From an uncultured Eubacteriales bacterium (GTDB lineage: Bacteria; Bacillota; Clostridia; Peptostreptococcales; Anaerovoracaceae), in NCBI GenBank assembly GCA_900553025.1, contig USBT01000014.1, positions 1 through 26,591 on the forward strand: a DNA stretch of 26,591 nucleotides. The letters run 5' to 3'. Position 1 is the first letter of the stretch. Every line of letters starts with the position of its first letter. Positions 8,858 to 16,977 of the stretch are shown here, piece by piece. The position numbers were made by a program, and so were the translations under genes. Below the pieces are notes generated by a model. It searched no databases. It was not told the origin of the DNA and was given only the letters and a program-made list of their open reading frames with translations.

Positions 8858-10233
8858 AGAATATTTTTGTAGAAGAATTTAAAAATGATAATGGCAGAGA
8901 ACCTAGGGTTTCTATAACAACCTTCGGATGCCAGATGAATGAGCACGACTCAGAAATACTGATGGGGCTACTATCCGAAAGAGGATATAGACAGATTGAT
9001 GAAAGACAAGCCGCTGATGTTGCAATTTTAAACACATGTAGTGTGCGTGAAAATGCAGATAAGAGATTTTTTGGAACCCTTGGTCAGCTAAAAAAAATCA
9101 AGGAAAATAACCCATCCTTTGTTACATGCGTATGTGGATGCATGATGCAGCAGCAGCACATAATAGATAAATTAAAATCAAGCTATCCATGGGTTGATGT
9201 CATTGTTGGAACACACAATATAGACAAGCTTCCTAAGCTGCTAGACAATTTGATAGATGAAAAGAAAAGGCAGATTGAAATCTTACCTGAAGCAAAGGAG
9301 ATTATAGAGGATTTGCCATCAGAGAGATTGTTTAAGCATAAAGCACTAGTCAATATAATGTTCGGTTGCAATAATTTCTGTACATACTGCATAGTACCAT
9401 ATACAAGGGGAAGAGAAAGAAGCAGAAATCCTAAGCACATTTTGAAGGAAATTGAAAATCTCGTGTCTGATGGTGTCGTTGAAATCATGCTCCTCGGACA
9501 AAATGTAAACTCATACAAAGGAGAGTGCGATGGCGAAGCTTGGAAGTTCCCAAGGCTTCTTGAAGAAATAAACAAAATAGAGGGCTTGCAGAGGATAAGG
9601 TTCATGACATCTCATCCTAAGGACATGTCGGATGAGCTTATCAAAGCATATGGAAGGCTAGATAAATTATCAAAATATGTGCACCTGCCTGTTCAATCTG
9701 GTAGCAATAATGTGCTTAGAAGGATGAATCGAAGATATAAGTCTGAGGATTATATTACGTTGATAAATAAACTCAGAGTGGAAGTCCCTGATATTACGAT
9801 ATCAACGGATATTATCGTTGGATTTCCAGGAGAAACAGAGGATGACTTTTTGGAAACTCTAAAACTCGTTGAAGCTGTAAGATATGATTCCGCATTTACA
9901 TTTCTTTATTCAGTGAGAAAAGATACGCCTGCGGAGAAATATACTGAGCAGGTCGATGAAGCTGTAAAGCACGAGAGGTTCAATAGGCTTGTTGAGCTTG
10001 TCAATAATATTAGTGCGGAAAAAAACGAAAAATATGTCGGGAATGTATATAAGGTTCTTGTGGATGGATACAGCAAAACGGATGCATCTGTTTTGTCAGG
10101 TAGAACGGATGGCTTTAAGCTGGTAAACTTTAGAGTGGATTCTGATGCAAGTGATTTGATTGGAAAGATTGTCGATGTGAAGATAACTAATGCCAAAACA
10201 TTCAGTCTTGAAGGAGAATTATTTCTTGGATAG
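8854..10233 (+). CDS. miaB: tRNA-2-methylthio-N6-dimethylallyladenosine synthase MiaB
   Basis: MiaB is a radical-SAM enzyme that methylthiolates i6A37 in tRNAs reading UNN codons. It has 459 residues. The N-terminal MTTase domain holds the auxiliary [4Fe-4S] cysteines Cys26 (TTFGCQMNEHDSE), Cys62 (NTCSVREN) and Cys96 (in CVCGCMMQQ). The radical-SAM CX3CX2C motif is Cys172-Cys176-Cys179 (GCNNFCTYCIVP). A C-terminal TRAM domain covers about 390-459. The TTSHPKD-type segment (MTSHPKD) and PVQSGSN support MiaB rather than MtaB or RimO. The ATG overlaps the gpsA stop (ATGA). Its 3' end overlaps the cbiD start by 8 bases and contains the cbiD ribosome binding site, physically tying a tRNA modification gene to the B12 cluster. 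Confidence 0.95.
   Translation: MKNIFVEEFKNDNGREPRVSITTFGCQMNEHDSEILMGLLSERGYRQIDERQAADVAILNTCSVRENADKRFFGTLGQLKKIKENNPSFVTCVCGCMMQQQHIIDKLKSSYPWVDVIVGTHNIDKLPKLLDNLIDEKKRQIEILPEAKEIIEDLPSERLFKHKALVNIMFGCNNFCTYCIVPYTRGRERSRNPKHILKEIENLVSDGVVEIMLLGQNVNSYKGECDGEAWKFPRLLEEINKIEGLQRIRFMTSHPKDMSDELIKAYGRLDKLSKYVHLPVQSGSNNVLRRMNRRYKSEDYITLINKLRVEVPDITISTDIIVGFPGETEDDFLETLKLVEAVRYDSAFTFLYSVRKDTPAEKYTEQVDEAVKHERFNRLVELVNNISAEKNEKYVGNVYKVLVDGYSKTDASVLSGRTDGFKLVNFRVDSDASDLIGKIVDVKITNAKTFSLEGELFLG
10211..10216 (+). promoter_or_regulatory. Ribosome binding site deciding the TTG start of cbiD, inside miaB
   Basis: AAGGAG lies 9 bases before the TTG at 10226. The only earlier in-frame ATG (10190) has no upstream Shine-Dalgarno and would leave this site inside cbiD. 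Confidence 0.7.
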
Positions 10234-11377
10234 ATATGTTGTGAAAAATGGAGAGAGGCTGAGGACGGGATATACTACAGGAACTACTGCGACTGTTGCT
10301 ACCGTTGCTGCGGCGAAGATGCTTCTCACCGGTGAGGCAATATATGAGGCAAGAGTGAGTCTGCCTCAAGGCGAAGAGGCTCTGCTTGAGGTCAAAAACT
10401 GCTGTATACATGAAACTTGCTGCACAGCTATCGTTTTAAAAGATGGTGGAGATGATCCTGATATTACTCATGGTACTGAGATACATGCTACGGTAAAGCT
10501 AATATCTGAGGGCATTGAGATAAGAGGCGGAAAGGGAGTTGGTACTGTTACGACCGAAGGAATGCGTTGTCCAAAGGGTGAAGCTGCCATTAATCCAGTT
10601 CCACGCAAGATGATTATAGAAAACCTTAATAATTTAGCTAAGGAATTGGAATATAGAGGTGGATTTTCTGTAACTATAAGTGTTCCTGATGGAGAGGCTT
10701 TAGCAAAACAGACATACAATCCGAGGCTAGGAATTGTGGGCGGAATTTCCATTCTTGGAACAACGGGTATTGTATGGCCTATGAGTGAGAAAGCCTTAAT
10801 TGATACCATAAAGGTGGAGCTTGACAGAAAGTATGCTGATAATCCCGAATATGTAATTATCTCTCCAGGGAATTATGGACAGGATTATTGTCAGAATAAT
10901 CTGGGTATAGATATAAACGAAGCAGTTAAGATTAGTAATTTCCTAGGAGATTCCCTCGACTACATAGCATATAAGGGCTTTAAGAGGGTGCTTCTTGTAG
11001 GGCACACAGGTAAGCTTGTAAAGGTTGCGGGAGGCATAATGAATACGCATTCATCATATGGTGATTGCAGAATGGAAATTATAAGTGCATACTCGGCTTT
11101 GCTGGGTGCAGATAGCGAAACTGTTGATAATATTTTGAACTGTGTGACGACAGATCAGGCAATGGATATTATCAAAGAAAAAGAATACTATTCTTCATTA
11201 AAGAAGAAATTAGCAGAGAGAGTGAAATATCATCTAAACTTCCGTCTCAAAGGCAAGGCCGAAATTGAATTTATCATGTTTACAACTGATAAAAGGCATA
11301 CAATGGAAAGCTCAAATTTTAGAACTTTTTTGAAAAGTTTTAAGACTATAGAAAAGGACGATAATGAAGGGAGATAG
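10226..11377 (+). CDS. cbiD: Cobalt-precorrin-5B (C1)-methyltransferase CbiD
   Basis: CbiD methylates C-1 of cobalt-precorrin-5B in the anaerobic cobalamin pathway. With the TTG start the protein has 383 residues, close to the family norm. Family motifs visible are LRTGYTTGT (12-20), GKGVGTVTTEGM, the KQTYNPRLGIVGGISILGTTG region (about 161-182), and GHTGKLVKVAGGIMNTHS with His260. CbiD is not related to the other corrin methyltransferases. It is the first B12 gene here and starts within the last 8 bases of miaB (TTGGATAG), without a riboswitch or visible promoter in between. cbiL follows after 3 bases. Confidence 0.95.
   Translation: MDRYVVKNGERLRTGYTTGTTATVATVAAAKMLLTGEAIYEARVSLPQGEEALLEVKNCCIHETCCTAIVLKDGGDDPDITHGTEIHATVKLISEGIEIRGGKGVGTVTTEGMRCPKGEAAINPVPRKMIIENLNNLAKELEYRGGFSVTISVPDGEALAKQTYNPRLGIVGGISILGTTGIVWPMSEKALIDTIKVELDRKYADNPEYVIISPGNYGQDYCQNNLGIDINEAVKISNFLGDSLDYIAYKGFKRVLLVGHTGKLVKVAGGIMNTHSSYGDCRMEIISAYSALLGADSETVDNILNCVTTDQAMDIIKEKEYYSSLKKKLAERVKYHLNFRLKGKAEIEFIMFTTDKRHTMESSNFRTFLKSFKTIEKDDNEGR
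11367..11373 (+). promoter_or_regulatory. Ribosome binding site supporting the TTG start of cbiL
   Basis: AAGGGAG ends 7 bases before the TTG at 11381. The first in-frame ATG (about residue 20) would cut off the SAM-binding GVGPGDPE motif, so TTG must be used. Confidence 0.75.
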
Positions 11378-11380
11378 ATA

Positions 11381-12088
11381 TTGGAAAGAGGAAGGTTTTT
11401 TGCCGTCGGAGTAGGGCCAGGAGATCCAGAACTGATGACGGTAAAGTCAATTAAAACTATTGAGAATGCTGATGTTATTGTAGTTCCAACTACTGAAACT
11501 GGTAATAATACAGCAATGAATATAGCAAAAGATTATGTTAAAGATAAGTCTATAGTTTCGTGTCACATGCCCATGTCAAAAGAATTAGCTACACATAATT
11601 GGGAGGAGATAGAAAACTATCACAATGAATCTGCTGACATAATCGGAAAGCTTCTTGACGAAGGTAAGGATGTCGCTTTTTTAACCTTGGGTGATCCTAC
11701 CGTTTATAGCACTGTAATGTATGTTCATAGGATATTAGACAAAAGAGGTTACCCCACAGAAATTGTACCGGGTATTACCTCATTTTGTGCTGCCGCTGCA
11801 AGCCTTAATGTTAGCCTTTGTGAGAAGGATGAAATGCTGCACATTATACCAGCTACATTTGCAGATTTAGACAAAATTGAGGAATATGAGGGTACTAAGG
11901 TGCTCATGAAATCCGGTAAAACAATCATGAATGTTAAGGAAAAACTATCAGAGGAAGGTGCGATGATGGTTGAAAGGGCAACCATGCCAGATGAAAAAAT
12001 TTATAAGAATCTAAATGGTTTAAAAAAGCCAAGTTCATATTTCTCGTTAGTTGTTTTGCATTCAAAAGAAAGACAGGTGAAAAAATGA
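11381..12088 (+). CDS. cbiL: Cobalt-precorrin-2 C(20)-methyltransferase CbiL
   Basis: CbiL transfers a methyl group from SAM to C-20 of cobalt-factor II/cobalt-precorrin-2, the first ring methylation after cobalt insertion. It has 235 residues and the canonical tetrapyrrole methyltransferase fold: GVGPGDPELMTVK from residue 10, TLGDPTVYST (102-111) and PGITSFCAAAA from residue 130. The GDPTVYST and ITSFCAAAA wording is typical of CobI/CbiL and separates it from the other methyltransferases here. The start is TTG at 11381. The stop overlaps the cbiF start in ATGA. The cobalt-dependent name is inferred from the cbi-type set around it. Confidence 0.93.
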   Translation: MERGRFFAVGVGPGDPELMTVKSIKTIENADVIVVPTTETGNNTAMNIAKDYVKDKSIVSCHMPMSKELATHNWEEIENYHNESADIIGKLLDEGKDVAFLTLGDPTVYSTVMYVHRILDKRGYPTEIVPGITSFCAAAASLNVSLCEKDEMLHIIPATFADLDKIEEYEGTKVLMKSGKTIMNVKEKLSEEGAMMVERATMPDEKIYKNLNGLKKPSSYFSLVVLHSKERQVKK

Positions 12089-12849
12089 TATATATAGTAG
12101 GAGCGGGGCCCGGAGCAGAAGATCTAATAACCGTTAGAGGTGTAGAACTCCTAAAAAAGGCCGATACGATAATTTATGCGGGCTCTCTTGTAAACCCTGG
12201 GCTGTTAAAATATGCAAAAGATGATTGCTCAATTCACGATAGTGCCAAGATGACTCTGGAAGAAGTAATCTCCGTAATGGAAAATGACGATGCCCCAAAC
12301 AAAATAATAGTTAGACTTCACACAGGCGATCCATGTATATATGGGGCAATAAGAGAGCAAATGGATGTTCTAGATAGTAAGGGTATGGAATATGAGTATG
12401 TACCTGGAGTTAGCTCATTTATCGGAGCAGCATCTGCACTTAAGGCAGAGTACACATTGCCTAATGTAAGCCAGACCGTTATTTTGACAAGGATGGCAGG
12501 AAGAACACCAGTGCCAGAAAAAGAAGAGATTGAGTCTTTGGCAGCACATCAGGCAACGATGATAATATTTTTGACCTCGACTATGTTAAAAGAACTCTCT
12601 AACCGCTTGATCGAAGGAGGATATTCACCTGACACTCCAGCTGCAATAGTATATAAGGCCACTTGGCCGGATCAAAAGGTTATAAGGACAACGGTTGAAA
12701 ACATTGCTGTCGATGCTGAAAAAGAGGGCATTAACAAGATGGCTCTTATTTGTGTTGGCAACTTCCTTGGAGATAATTACGACAGATCTAAGCTCTATCA
12801 TCCTGAATTTACACATCTCTTTAGAGAAGGCAAGCAGGAGTCAGAATAA
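12085..12849 (+). CDS. cbiF: Cobalt-precorrin-4 C(11)-methyltransferase CbiF
   Basis: CbiF methylates C-11 of cobalt-precorrin-4. The 254-residue protein has GAGPGAEDLITVRG from residue 6, the HTGDPCIYGAI motif (79-89) and PGVSSFIGAASAL from 107, all characteristic of CbiF/CobM. The TRMAGRTPVPEKE segment is another hallmark of this subgroup. It overlaps cbiL by 4 bases and is followed one base later by cbiG, whose product acts on the next intermediate, so gene order follows reaction order. Confidence 0.95.
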   Translation: MIYIVGAGPGAEDLITVRGVELLKKADTIIYAGSLVNPGLLKYAKDDCSIHDSAKMTLEEVISVMENDDAPNKIIVRLHTGDPCIYGAIREQMDVLDSKGMEYEYVPGVSSFIGAASALKAEYTLPNVSQTVILTRMAGRTPVPEKEEIESLAAHQATMIIFLTSTMLKELSNRLIEGGYSPDTPAAIVYKATWPDQKVIRTTVENIAVDAEKEGINKMALICVGNFLGDNYDRSKLYHPEFTHLFREGKQESE

Positions 12850-12850
12850 C

Positions 12851-13936
12851 ATGAAAAAAATCTGCATTATTGCATTCACTGATAATGGCATAAAGGCTGC
12901 GGGGCAAATTAAAAATATCCTTGAAGGGTATTTAATTGATGAGTCAGCTAACTCCCTCGAAAAATCAAATTTCGAGAAATCATATTCTGGCAATGAGCAC
13001 TATTTTGTTAATCTACTTGAGAAGAACTGCAACAAAAAAGCCTATGTGGCTGATAATTTCAACAACTATGATGCATTTATCTTTGTCGGCGCGACAGGTA
13101 TTGCAGTGAGGTATATAGCGCCACATATTAAATCTAAGGATGTAGATCCTGCAGTAATTGTGCTAGATGAACATGGAGATTTTGTTATACCATTACTTTC
13201 CGGACATCTTGGGGGTGCAAATGAACTTGCAAGTCTGATAGCTGAGAAGTTAAGTTCTACGCCTGTTATAACCACCGCAACAGATATTAATGCAAAATTT
13301 GCAGTAGACCTTTGGACAAAGAAAACCAATCAATATATAGTTGATATTTCAAAAATCAAAGATGTTTCTTCTGCAGTGTTAAAAGATGAGCATGTAGGAC
13401 TTTATTCAGATTTTGAAATTGAAGGGATTTTGCCAAAACAGATTAAGCTATGCGACAGCTATGCGGATTATAACCCAAATGTCGGTATTGCAGTAAGCAT
13501 AGATGAGAATATAAAACCGTTCAATATAACATTGAATGCAGTGCCTAAGCTTGCTGTGATTGGAGTGGGATGCAGAAAGAATACCGATTCTGATAGCTTT
13601 GAGAATTATATTCTCAATATTCTAAGAGAACAAAATATATCGATACATGCGGTAGACATGCTTGCATCGATAGACATCAAGCAAGATGAAAAATGTATTT
13701 TGGATTTTTCTAAAAAATACGGCATACCATTTAAGACAGCCACAGCGGATGAGCTTATGAATATTAAAGGCAAATTCACCGCATCCTCATTTGTTAAAAG
13801 CATTACAGGGGTTGATAATGTATGCGAAAGGTCGGCAGCATACTTTTCAGCTAATAGCAAAATAATATTAGGAAAGACAAGTCATAACGGCATGACATGT
13901 GCGATTGCCGTAAGAGATTGGAAGTGTAAATTTTGA
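12851..13936 (+). CDS. cbiG: Cobalt-precorrin-5A hydrolase CbiG
   Basis: CbiG opens the delta-lactone of cobalt-precorrin-5A and releases the C-20 carbon as acetaldehyde; it is specific to the oxygen-independent pathway. From the ATG at 12851 it has 361 residues, preceded by AGGAG (12836-12840). The N-terminal and central domains carry FVGATGIAVRYIAPH (GATGI at 80-84), DEHGDFVIPLLSGHLGGAN (SGHLGGAN at 117-124) and ITTATD. The C-terminal domain has IGVGCRKNT and later ASIDIKQDE. An upstream in-frame start (12695) would lie inside cbiF and lacks support. It overlaps hemA by 4 bases (TTGA). Confidence 0.95.
   Translation: MKKICIIAFTDNGIKAAGQIKNILEGYLIDESANSLEKSNFEKSYSGNEHYFVNLLEKNCNKKAYVADNFNNYDAFIFVGATGIAVRYIAPHIKSKDVDPAVIVLDEHGDFVIPLLSGHLGGANELASLIAEKLSSTPVITTATDINAKFAVDLWTKKTNQYIVDISKIKDVSSAVLKDEHVGLYSDFEIEGILPKQIKLCDSYADYNPNVGIAVSIDENIKPFNITLNAVPKLAVIGVGCRKNTDSDSFENYILNILREQNISIHAVDMLASIDIKQDEKCILDFSKKYGIPFKTATADELMNIKGKFTASSFVKSITGVDNVCERSAAYFSANSKIILGKTSHNGMTCAIAVRDWKCKF
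13920..13924 (+). promoter_or_regulatory. Ribosome binding site supporting the TTG start of hemA
   Basis: GGAAG lies 8 bases before the TTG at 13933. The alternative ATG at 13945 would be 20 bases away and would remove the Met-Asn-Ile-Ile lead-in that HemA proteins usually have. Confidence 0.6.
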
Positions 13937-14955
13937 ACATTATAATGAGTTATATAGACCATAAGGCGGCTAATATTTCTGAAAGAGAATTATTCACATT
14001 TACGTCATCTGAGGTCTGTCAATTATATAATAGAATTAAGGAATATGAGGACATACTCGGTGGCGTGCTTATAGCTACATGCAACCGAACCGAATTGTAT
14101 CTATCCATGATAGACGGAGAATTCTACGATCCATTTGATTTGATATGCGATATAAAAAATCAAGATGCAAATGAGATGTCAAGAGTTAAGAAGACACTAT
14201 CTGGACATGATGCGATTAGACATCTAATGCTCGTAGCATCGGGGACAGAATCTCAGATATGGGGAGATGCTCAAATTATTTCTCAGGTAAGGGATGCTGC
14301 CAGAACATCTAGAGAAGAAAAAACGACTGACTCTATATTGAATGTTTTGTTCAGAAATGCGATAAGCGCAGGAAAGAAGGTTAAAACAAATATAGATTTT
14401 AATATCAGCGATAACTCGACGGCACTTAAAGCGGTTTCTATTTTAAAGGAACATGACAATATTAATAAGGTGCTAATAATAGGCAATGGTGTAATAGGAA
14501 GACTTGTGGGTGAAAGCCTTGTTGCGAATAAGTTTGAATCAACAATGACTTTAAGACAGTTTAAATCAGGTGCTATCAGTGTGCCAAGAAAAATTGATAC
14601 GGTTAATTATGCGGAAAGATACAGTGTTATATCAAAATTCGATGCTGTAATTAGCGCTACAATGAGCCCACACTATACGCTTCACTATGAGGATATGAAG
14701 AATATCGAAAGATGGCCTAGAGTATTCATAGACTTAGCTATGCCAAGAGATATAGACCCTCGAATAGTAGAATCAGCTGGTGCGGGAAAACTAAGAGAAT
14801 TACCTGAGTATTATGACCTCGATATGATAAGCAGAGATGAGGTAATGGAATCCAAGGAAGACCACATGTTTGAGGTTAACGAAATTATTAACGAATTTGA
14901 ACAGGAATTTTACAGGTGGTATGACTACAAAATGACTATGGGAGGAATTAAATGA
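13933..14955 (+). CDS. hemA: Glutamyl-tRNA reductase, short form lacking the C-terminal dimerisation region
   Basis: HemA reduces glutamyl-tRNA to glutamate-1-semialdehyde, the first committed step of C5 tetrapyrrole synthesis. The N-terminal catalytic domain has the nucleophilic Cys50 in ATCNRTELYL, the same number as in E. coli when the TTG start is used. The substrate segment reads SQIWGDAQI (107-115), where most homologues have GE-x-QI; Asp112 replaces that Glu. The NADPH domain starts with GNGVIG (184-189). The protein is only 340 residues against about 400-430 normally and stops just after the linker helix (FEQEFYRWYDYKM), so the helical dimerisation domain appears absent. The stop is clean and cbiH starts across it (ATGA), so no frameshift is evident. 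Placement between cbiG and cbiH suggests it supplies precursor for B12. Confidence 0.9.
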   Translation: MNIIMSYIDHKAANISERELFTFTSSEVCQLYNRIKEYEDILGGVLIATCNRTELYLSMIDGEFYDPFDLICDIKNQDANEMSRVKKTLSGHDAIRHLMLVASGTESQIWGDAQIISQVRDAARTSREEKTTDSILNVLFRNAISAGKKVKTNIDFNISDNSTALKAVSILKEHDNINKVLIIGNGVIGRLVGESLVANKFESTMTLRQFKSGAISVPRKIDTVNYAERYSVISKFDAVISATMSPHYTLHYEDMKNIERWPRVFIDLAMPRDIDPRIVESAGAGKLRELPEYYDLDMISRDEVMESKEDHMFEVNEIINEFEQEFYRWYDYKMTMGGIK

Positions 14956-15683
14956 AAATATACGTTGTAGGTATTGGTCCGGGAAGCCTTGACCATATGA
15001 CGCCTTATGCCAAAGCAGCAATTGAGAAAAGTGATGTAGTCGTTGGATATACAGTATATGTGGAGCTAGTAAAAGAGCTGACAAGAGGCAAGGAAGTTCT
15101 GTCTACACCCATGAAAAAAGAAGTGGATAGATGCAAAATAGCTCTCGATGCTGCTTTAGAGAACAAAACAGTTGCTTTCGTGTGTAGCGGAGATGCAGGA
15201 GTTTACGGTATGGCTGGTATTATGATTCAGGTTGCAAAAGAGCATCCTGAGGTTGATATTGAAATTGTACCTGGGATTACGGCAGCATGCAGCGGAGCGG
15301 CTCTCCTCGGTGCACCTCTTATTCATGACTTTAGTATTATTTCACTCAGCGACCTTTTAACTCCTTGGGATTTGATAATGAAAAGAGTAAAATTAGCTGC
15401 AGAGGCTGATATGTCAATTGTTTTGTACAATCCTAAGAGTAAAAAAAGAAGGGATTATATAGATAAGGCTGTCGATGCAATTTTGGAATTTAGATCACCA
15501 GATACTCCTTCTGGCTATGTTAAGATGATAGGTCGTGAGGGAGAGATAACAAAAATTTGCAAATTGACTGATCTCAAAAACAATGATGATATTGATATGT
15601 TTACGACAGTCTTCATCGGAAATAGCACGACAGAAATAATTAATGGTAAAATTGTAACTCCAAGGGGATACAAAGATGTCTAA
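14952..15683 (+). CDS. cbiH: Cobalt-precorrin-3 C(17)-methyltransferase CbiH
   Basis: CbiH methylates C-17 of cobalt-precorrin-3 and promotes ring contraction to the delta-lactone. The 243-residue protein has GIGPGSLDHMTP from residue 7, the VVGYTVYVELVKEL segment typical of CobJ/CbiH, CSGDAGVYGMAGI from 78, and PGITAACSGAALLGAP from 107. It has no extra ferredoxin-like extension, so it is the short form. The ATG overlaps the hemA stop and its own stop lies within cbiJ (ATGTCTAA). Anaerobic assignment rests on the neighbouring cbiD, cbiG and cbiX. Confidence 0.94.
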   Translation: MKIYVVGIGPGSLDHMTPYAKAAIEKSDVVVGYTVYVELVKELTRGKEVLSTPMKKEVDRCKIALDAALENKTVAFVCSGDAGVYGMAGIMIQVAKEHPEVDIEIVPGITAACSGAALLGAPLIHDFSIISLSDLLTPWDLIMKRVKLAAEADMSIVLYNPKSKKRRDYIDKAVDAILEFRSPDTPSGYVKMIGREGEITKICKLTDLKNNDDIDMFTTVFIGNSTTEIINGKIVTPRGYKDV

Positions 15684-16443
15684 AAGGTTTGCTGTTTTTT
15701 CTGGTACGAGCGAGGGAAGGCAGCTTGCGGATTGGGCTGAAGATAAGGGCATTGAAAATGATTTTATCTTCTTTGTTGCTACAGATTACGGCGGTGAGAT
15801 GATGAAGGAACACGTGAATATAGATGTGAGGCAGGGAAGGCTCACCCCTGATGAAATGAATCATATTCTAGGGTATGAACATATCGAATGTGTAATCGAT
15901 GCAACACACCCTTATGCGACTAAGGTTACAGAGAATATCAAAACAGCTTGTAATGATAAGTTTGAATATCTGAGATTATATAGAGAGAGAATAGAATCTA
16001 ACATGGATGGTCTAATCTTTGCAGATAACATAGAAGACGCAGTGAATATTTTAAACTTATCTACCGAAAAAATATTATTGACAACTGGCTCAAAAGAAAT
16101 CGCGAAATTTAGAGATGTTATAGATAAAGAAAATAGACTTATTGTCCGTGTTTTGCCGACGGTTGAATCGATTAATCTATGCCTCGATGCTGGAATAGAA
16201 AAGCGAAATATCATAGCGATGCAGGGCCCTTTTAGCAAAGAGATGAATATTGCCACTATGAGGCAATACGACCTCAAAACTCTAGTGACAAAGGATACGG
16301 GAACCGTAGGAGGCTTCCAGGACAAGGCAGCATTATCTGAGCTTGGATATAGGGTAATTATCATCAAAAGGCCGACAGATGAGAGAGGATATTCCATGGC
16401 TGAAATTAAGGAGATTATATTGAAGACTTATGAAACACACTAA
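15676..16443 (+). CDS. cbiJ: Cobalt-precorrin-6A reductase CbiJ
   Basis: CbiJ reduces cobalt-precorrin-6A to 6B with NAD(P)H. It has 255 residues, typical for CobK/CbiJ. Motifs include FSGTSEGRQLA (8-18), the VRQGRL segment, and IDATHPYATKV (Asp75 to Val84). AAGGGGA at 15662-15668 serves as ribosome binding site. It overlaps cbiH by 8 bases and the downstream dehydrogenase by 14. Later motifs (TTGSKE and VTKDTGTVGGFQDK) also match the family. Confidence 0.94.
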   Translation: MSKRFAVFSGTSEGRQLADWAEDKGIENDFIFFVATDYGGEMMKEHVNIDVRQGRLTPDEMNHILGYEHIECVIDATHPYATKVTENIKTACNDKFEYLRLYRERIESNMDGLIFADNIEDAVNILNLSTEKILLTTGSKEIAKFRDVIDKENRLIVRVLPTVESINLCLDAGIEKRNIIAMQGPFSKEMNIATMRQYDLKTLVTKDTGTVGGFQDKAALSELGYRVIIIKRPTDERGYSMAEIKEIILKTYETH

Positions 16444-16912
16444 TTTCCCGCTATTTATTGACAGCACTGATAAAAAAGTAATTGTTTATGGCTGCGGTCT
16501 GATTGCAACAAGGCGTATAAAAACACTTTTGAAGTTCAAATTTCAAATAGATGTTATCGGAAGAACACCTACAATGGAATTTGAAAAGCTGCTTTATGAA
16601 CCTGAAAATTCCGAGCAAATAAAATTTTGCAGAAAACCAATCGATGCTTCTGATATATCAAAGATAAATAAGGAAACTTTCTTGGTCGTTGCTGCCACAA
16701 GTAGCAGAGAGATAAATAACAAAATAGCTGAAAGAGCAAAAGAATGTAATGTTTTTCACTCTATCGCTGATTCAAAAGATGAATGTGATGTTTTCTTCCC
16801 TGCTGTAAGAACTAAAGATGAGGTTGTTATCGGTATCGCGGGAGATGGAAGCAATCACAAGAAAACACGCAAAATTGCTGATGATATAGGAGCTTTACTG
16901 GAAAATAATTAG
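16430..16912 (+). CDS. Precorrin-2 dehydrogenase, CysG N-domain/SirC/Met8-like, short form
   Basis: This protein resembles the N-terminal NAD-dependent dehydrogenase domain of CysG, which oxidises precorrin-2 to sirohydrochlorin, the substrate for cobalt insertion by CbiX. The nucleotide-binding motif is GCGLIATRRIKTLL (family: GGG-x-VA-x-RK). The expected catalytic Asp is kept in HSIADSKDECDVFFPA. The SGGTSP region of CysG reads AGDGSNHKKTRK here. At 160 residues it ends soon after the Rossmann domain and lacks the helical dimerisation region of longer relatives. Overlap with cbiJ is 14 bases; an in-frame TGA at 16421 fixes 16430 as the earliest start. Only a distant AAGGAG (16408-16413) is present, so translation may depend on coupling to cbiJ. 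Role is inferred from homology and position. Confidence 0.87.
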   Translation: MKHTNFPLFIDSTDKKVIVYGCGLIATRRIKTLLKFKFQIDVIGRTPTMEFEKLLYEPENSEQIKFCRKPIDASDISKINKETFLVVAATSSREINNKIAERAKECNVFHSIADSKDECDVFFPAVRTKDEVVIGIAGDGSNHKKTRKIADDIGALLENN

Positions 16913-16939
16913 AATTGCAAATCTGACAAGCTTTACTTG

Positions 16940-16962
16940 AAATTAACAGCTCAGCTGAATTT
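16940..16962 (+). promoter_or_regulatory. Inverted repeat just upstream of hemC
   Basis: In the 65-base gap before hemC, AAATT (16940-16944) and CAGCT (16947-16951) pair with AGCTG (16953-16957) and AATTT (16958-16962), with a two-base AA bulge on the left. As RNA this gives about a 9-pair hairpin with a UCA loop ending directly before the ribosome binding site (AGAGG, 16964-16968). As DNA it could be an operator. There is no T-run, so a terminator is unlikely. Confidence 0.45.
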
Positions 16963-16977
16963 GAGAGGTAATCTAAA

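Noticed and set aside
12657..12668. GGCCA-CT-TGGCC inverted repeat containing a GCCACTT word similar to the cobalamin riboswitch B12 box
   Set aside because: It lies in the middle of cbiF coding sequence, is not followed by a gene start, and none of the other riboswitch elements are near it.
15912..16397. Minus-strand open frame of 161 codons opposite cbiJ
   Set aside because: CbiJ on the plus strand has clear motifs, and the opposite frame has no known domain.
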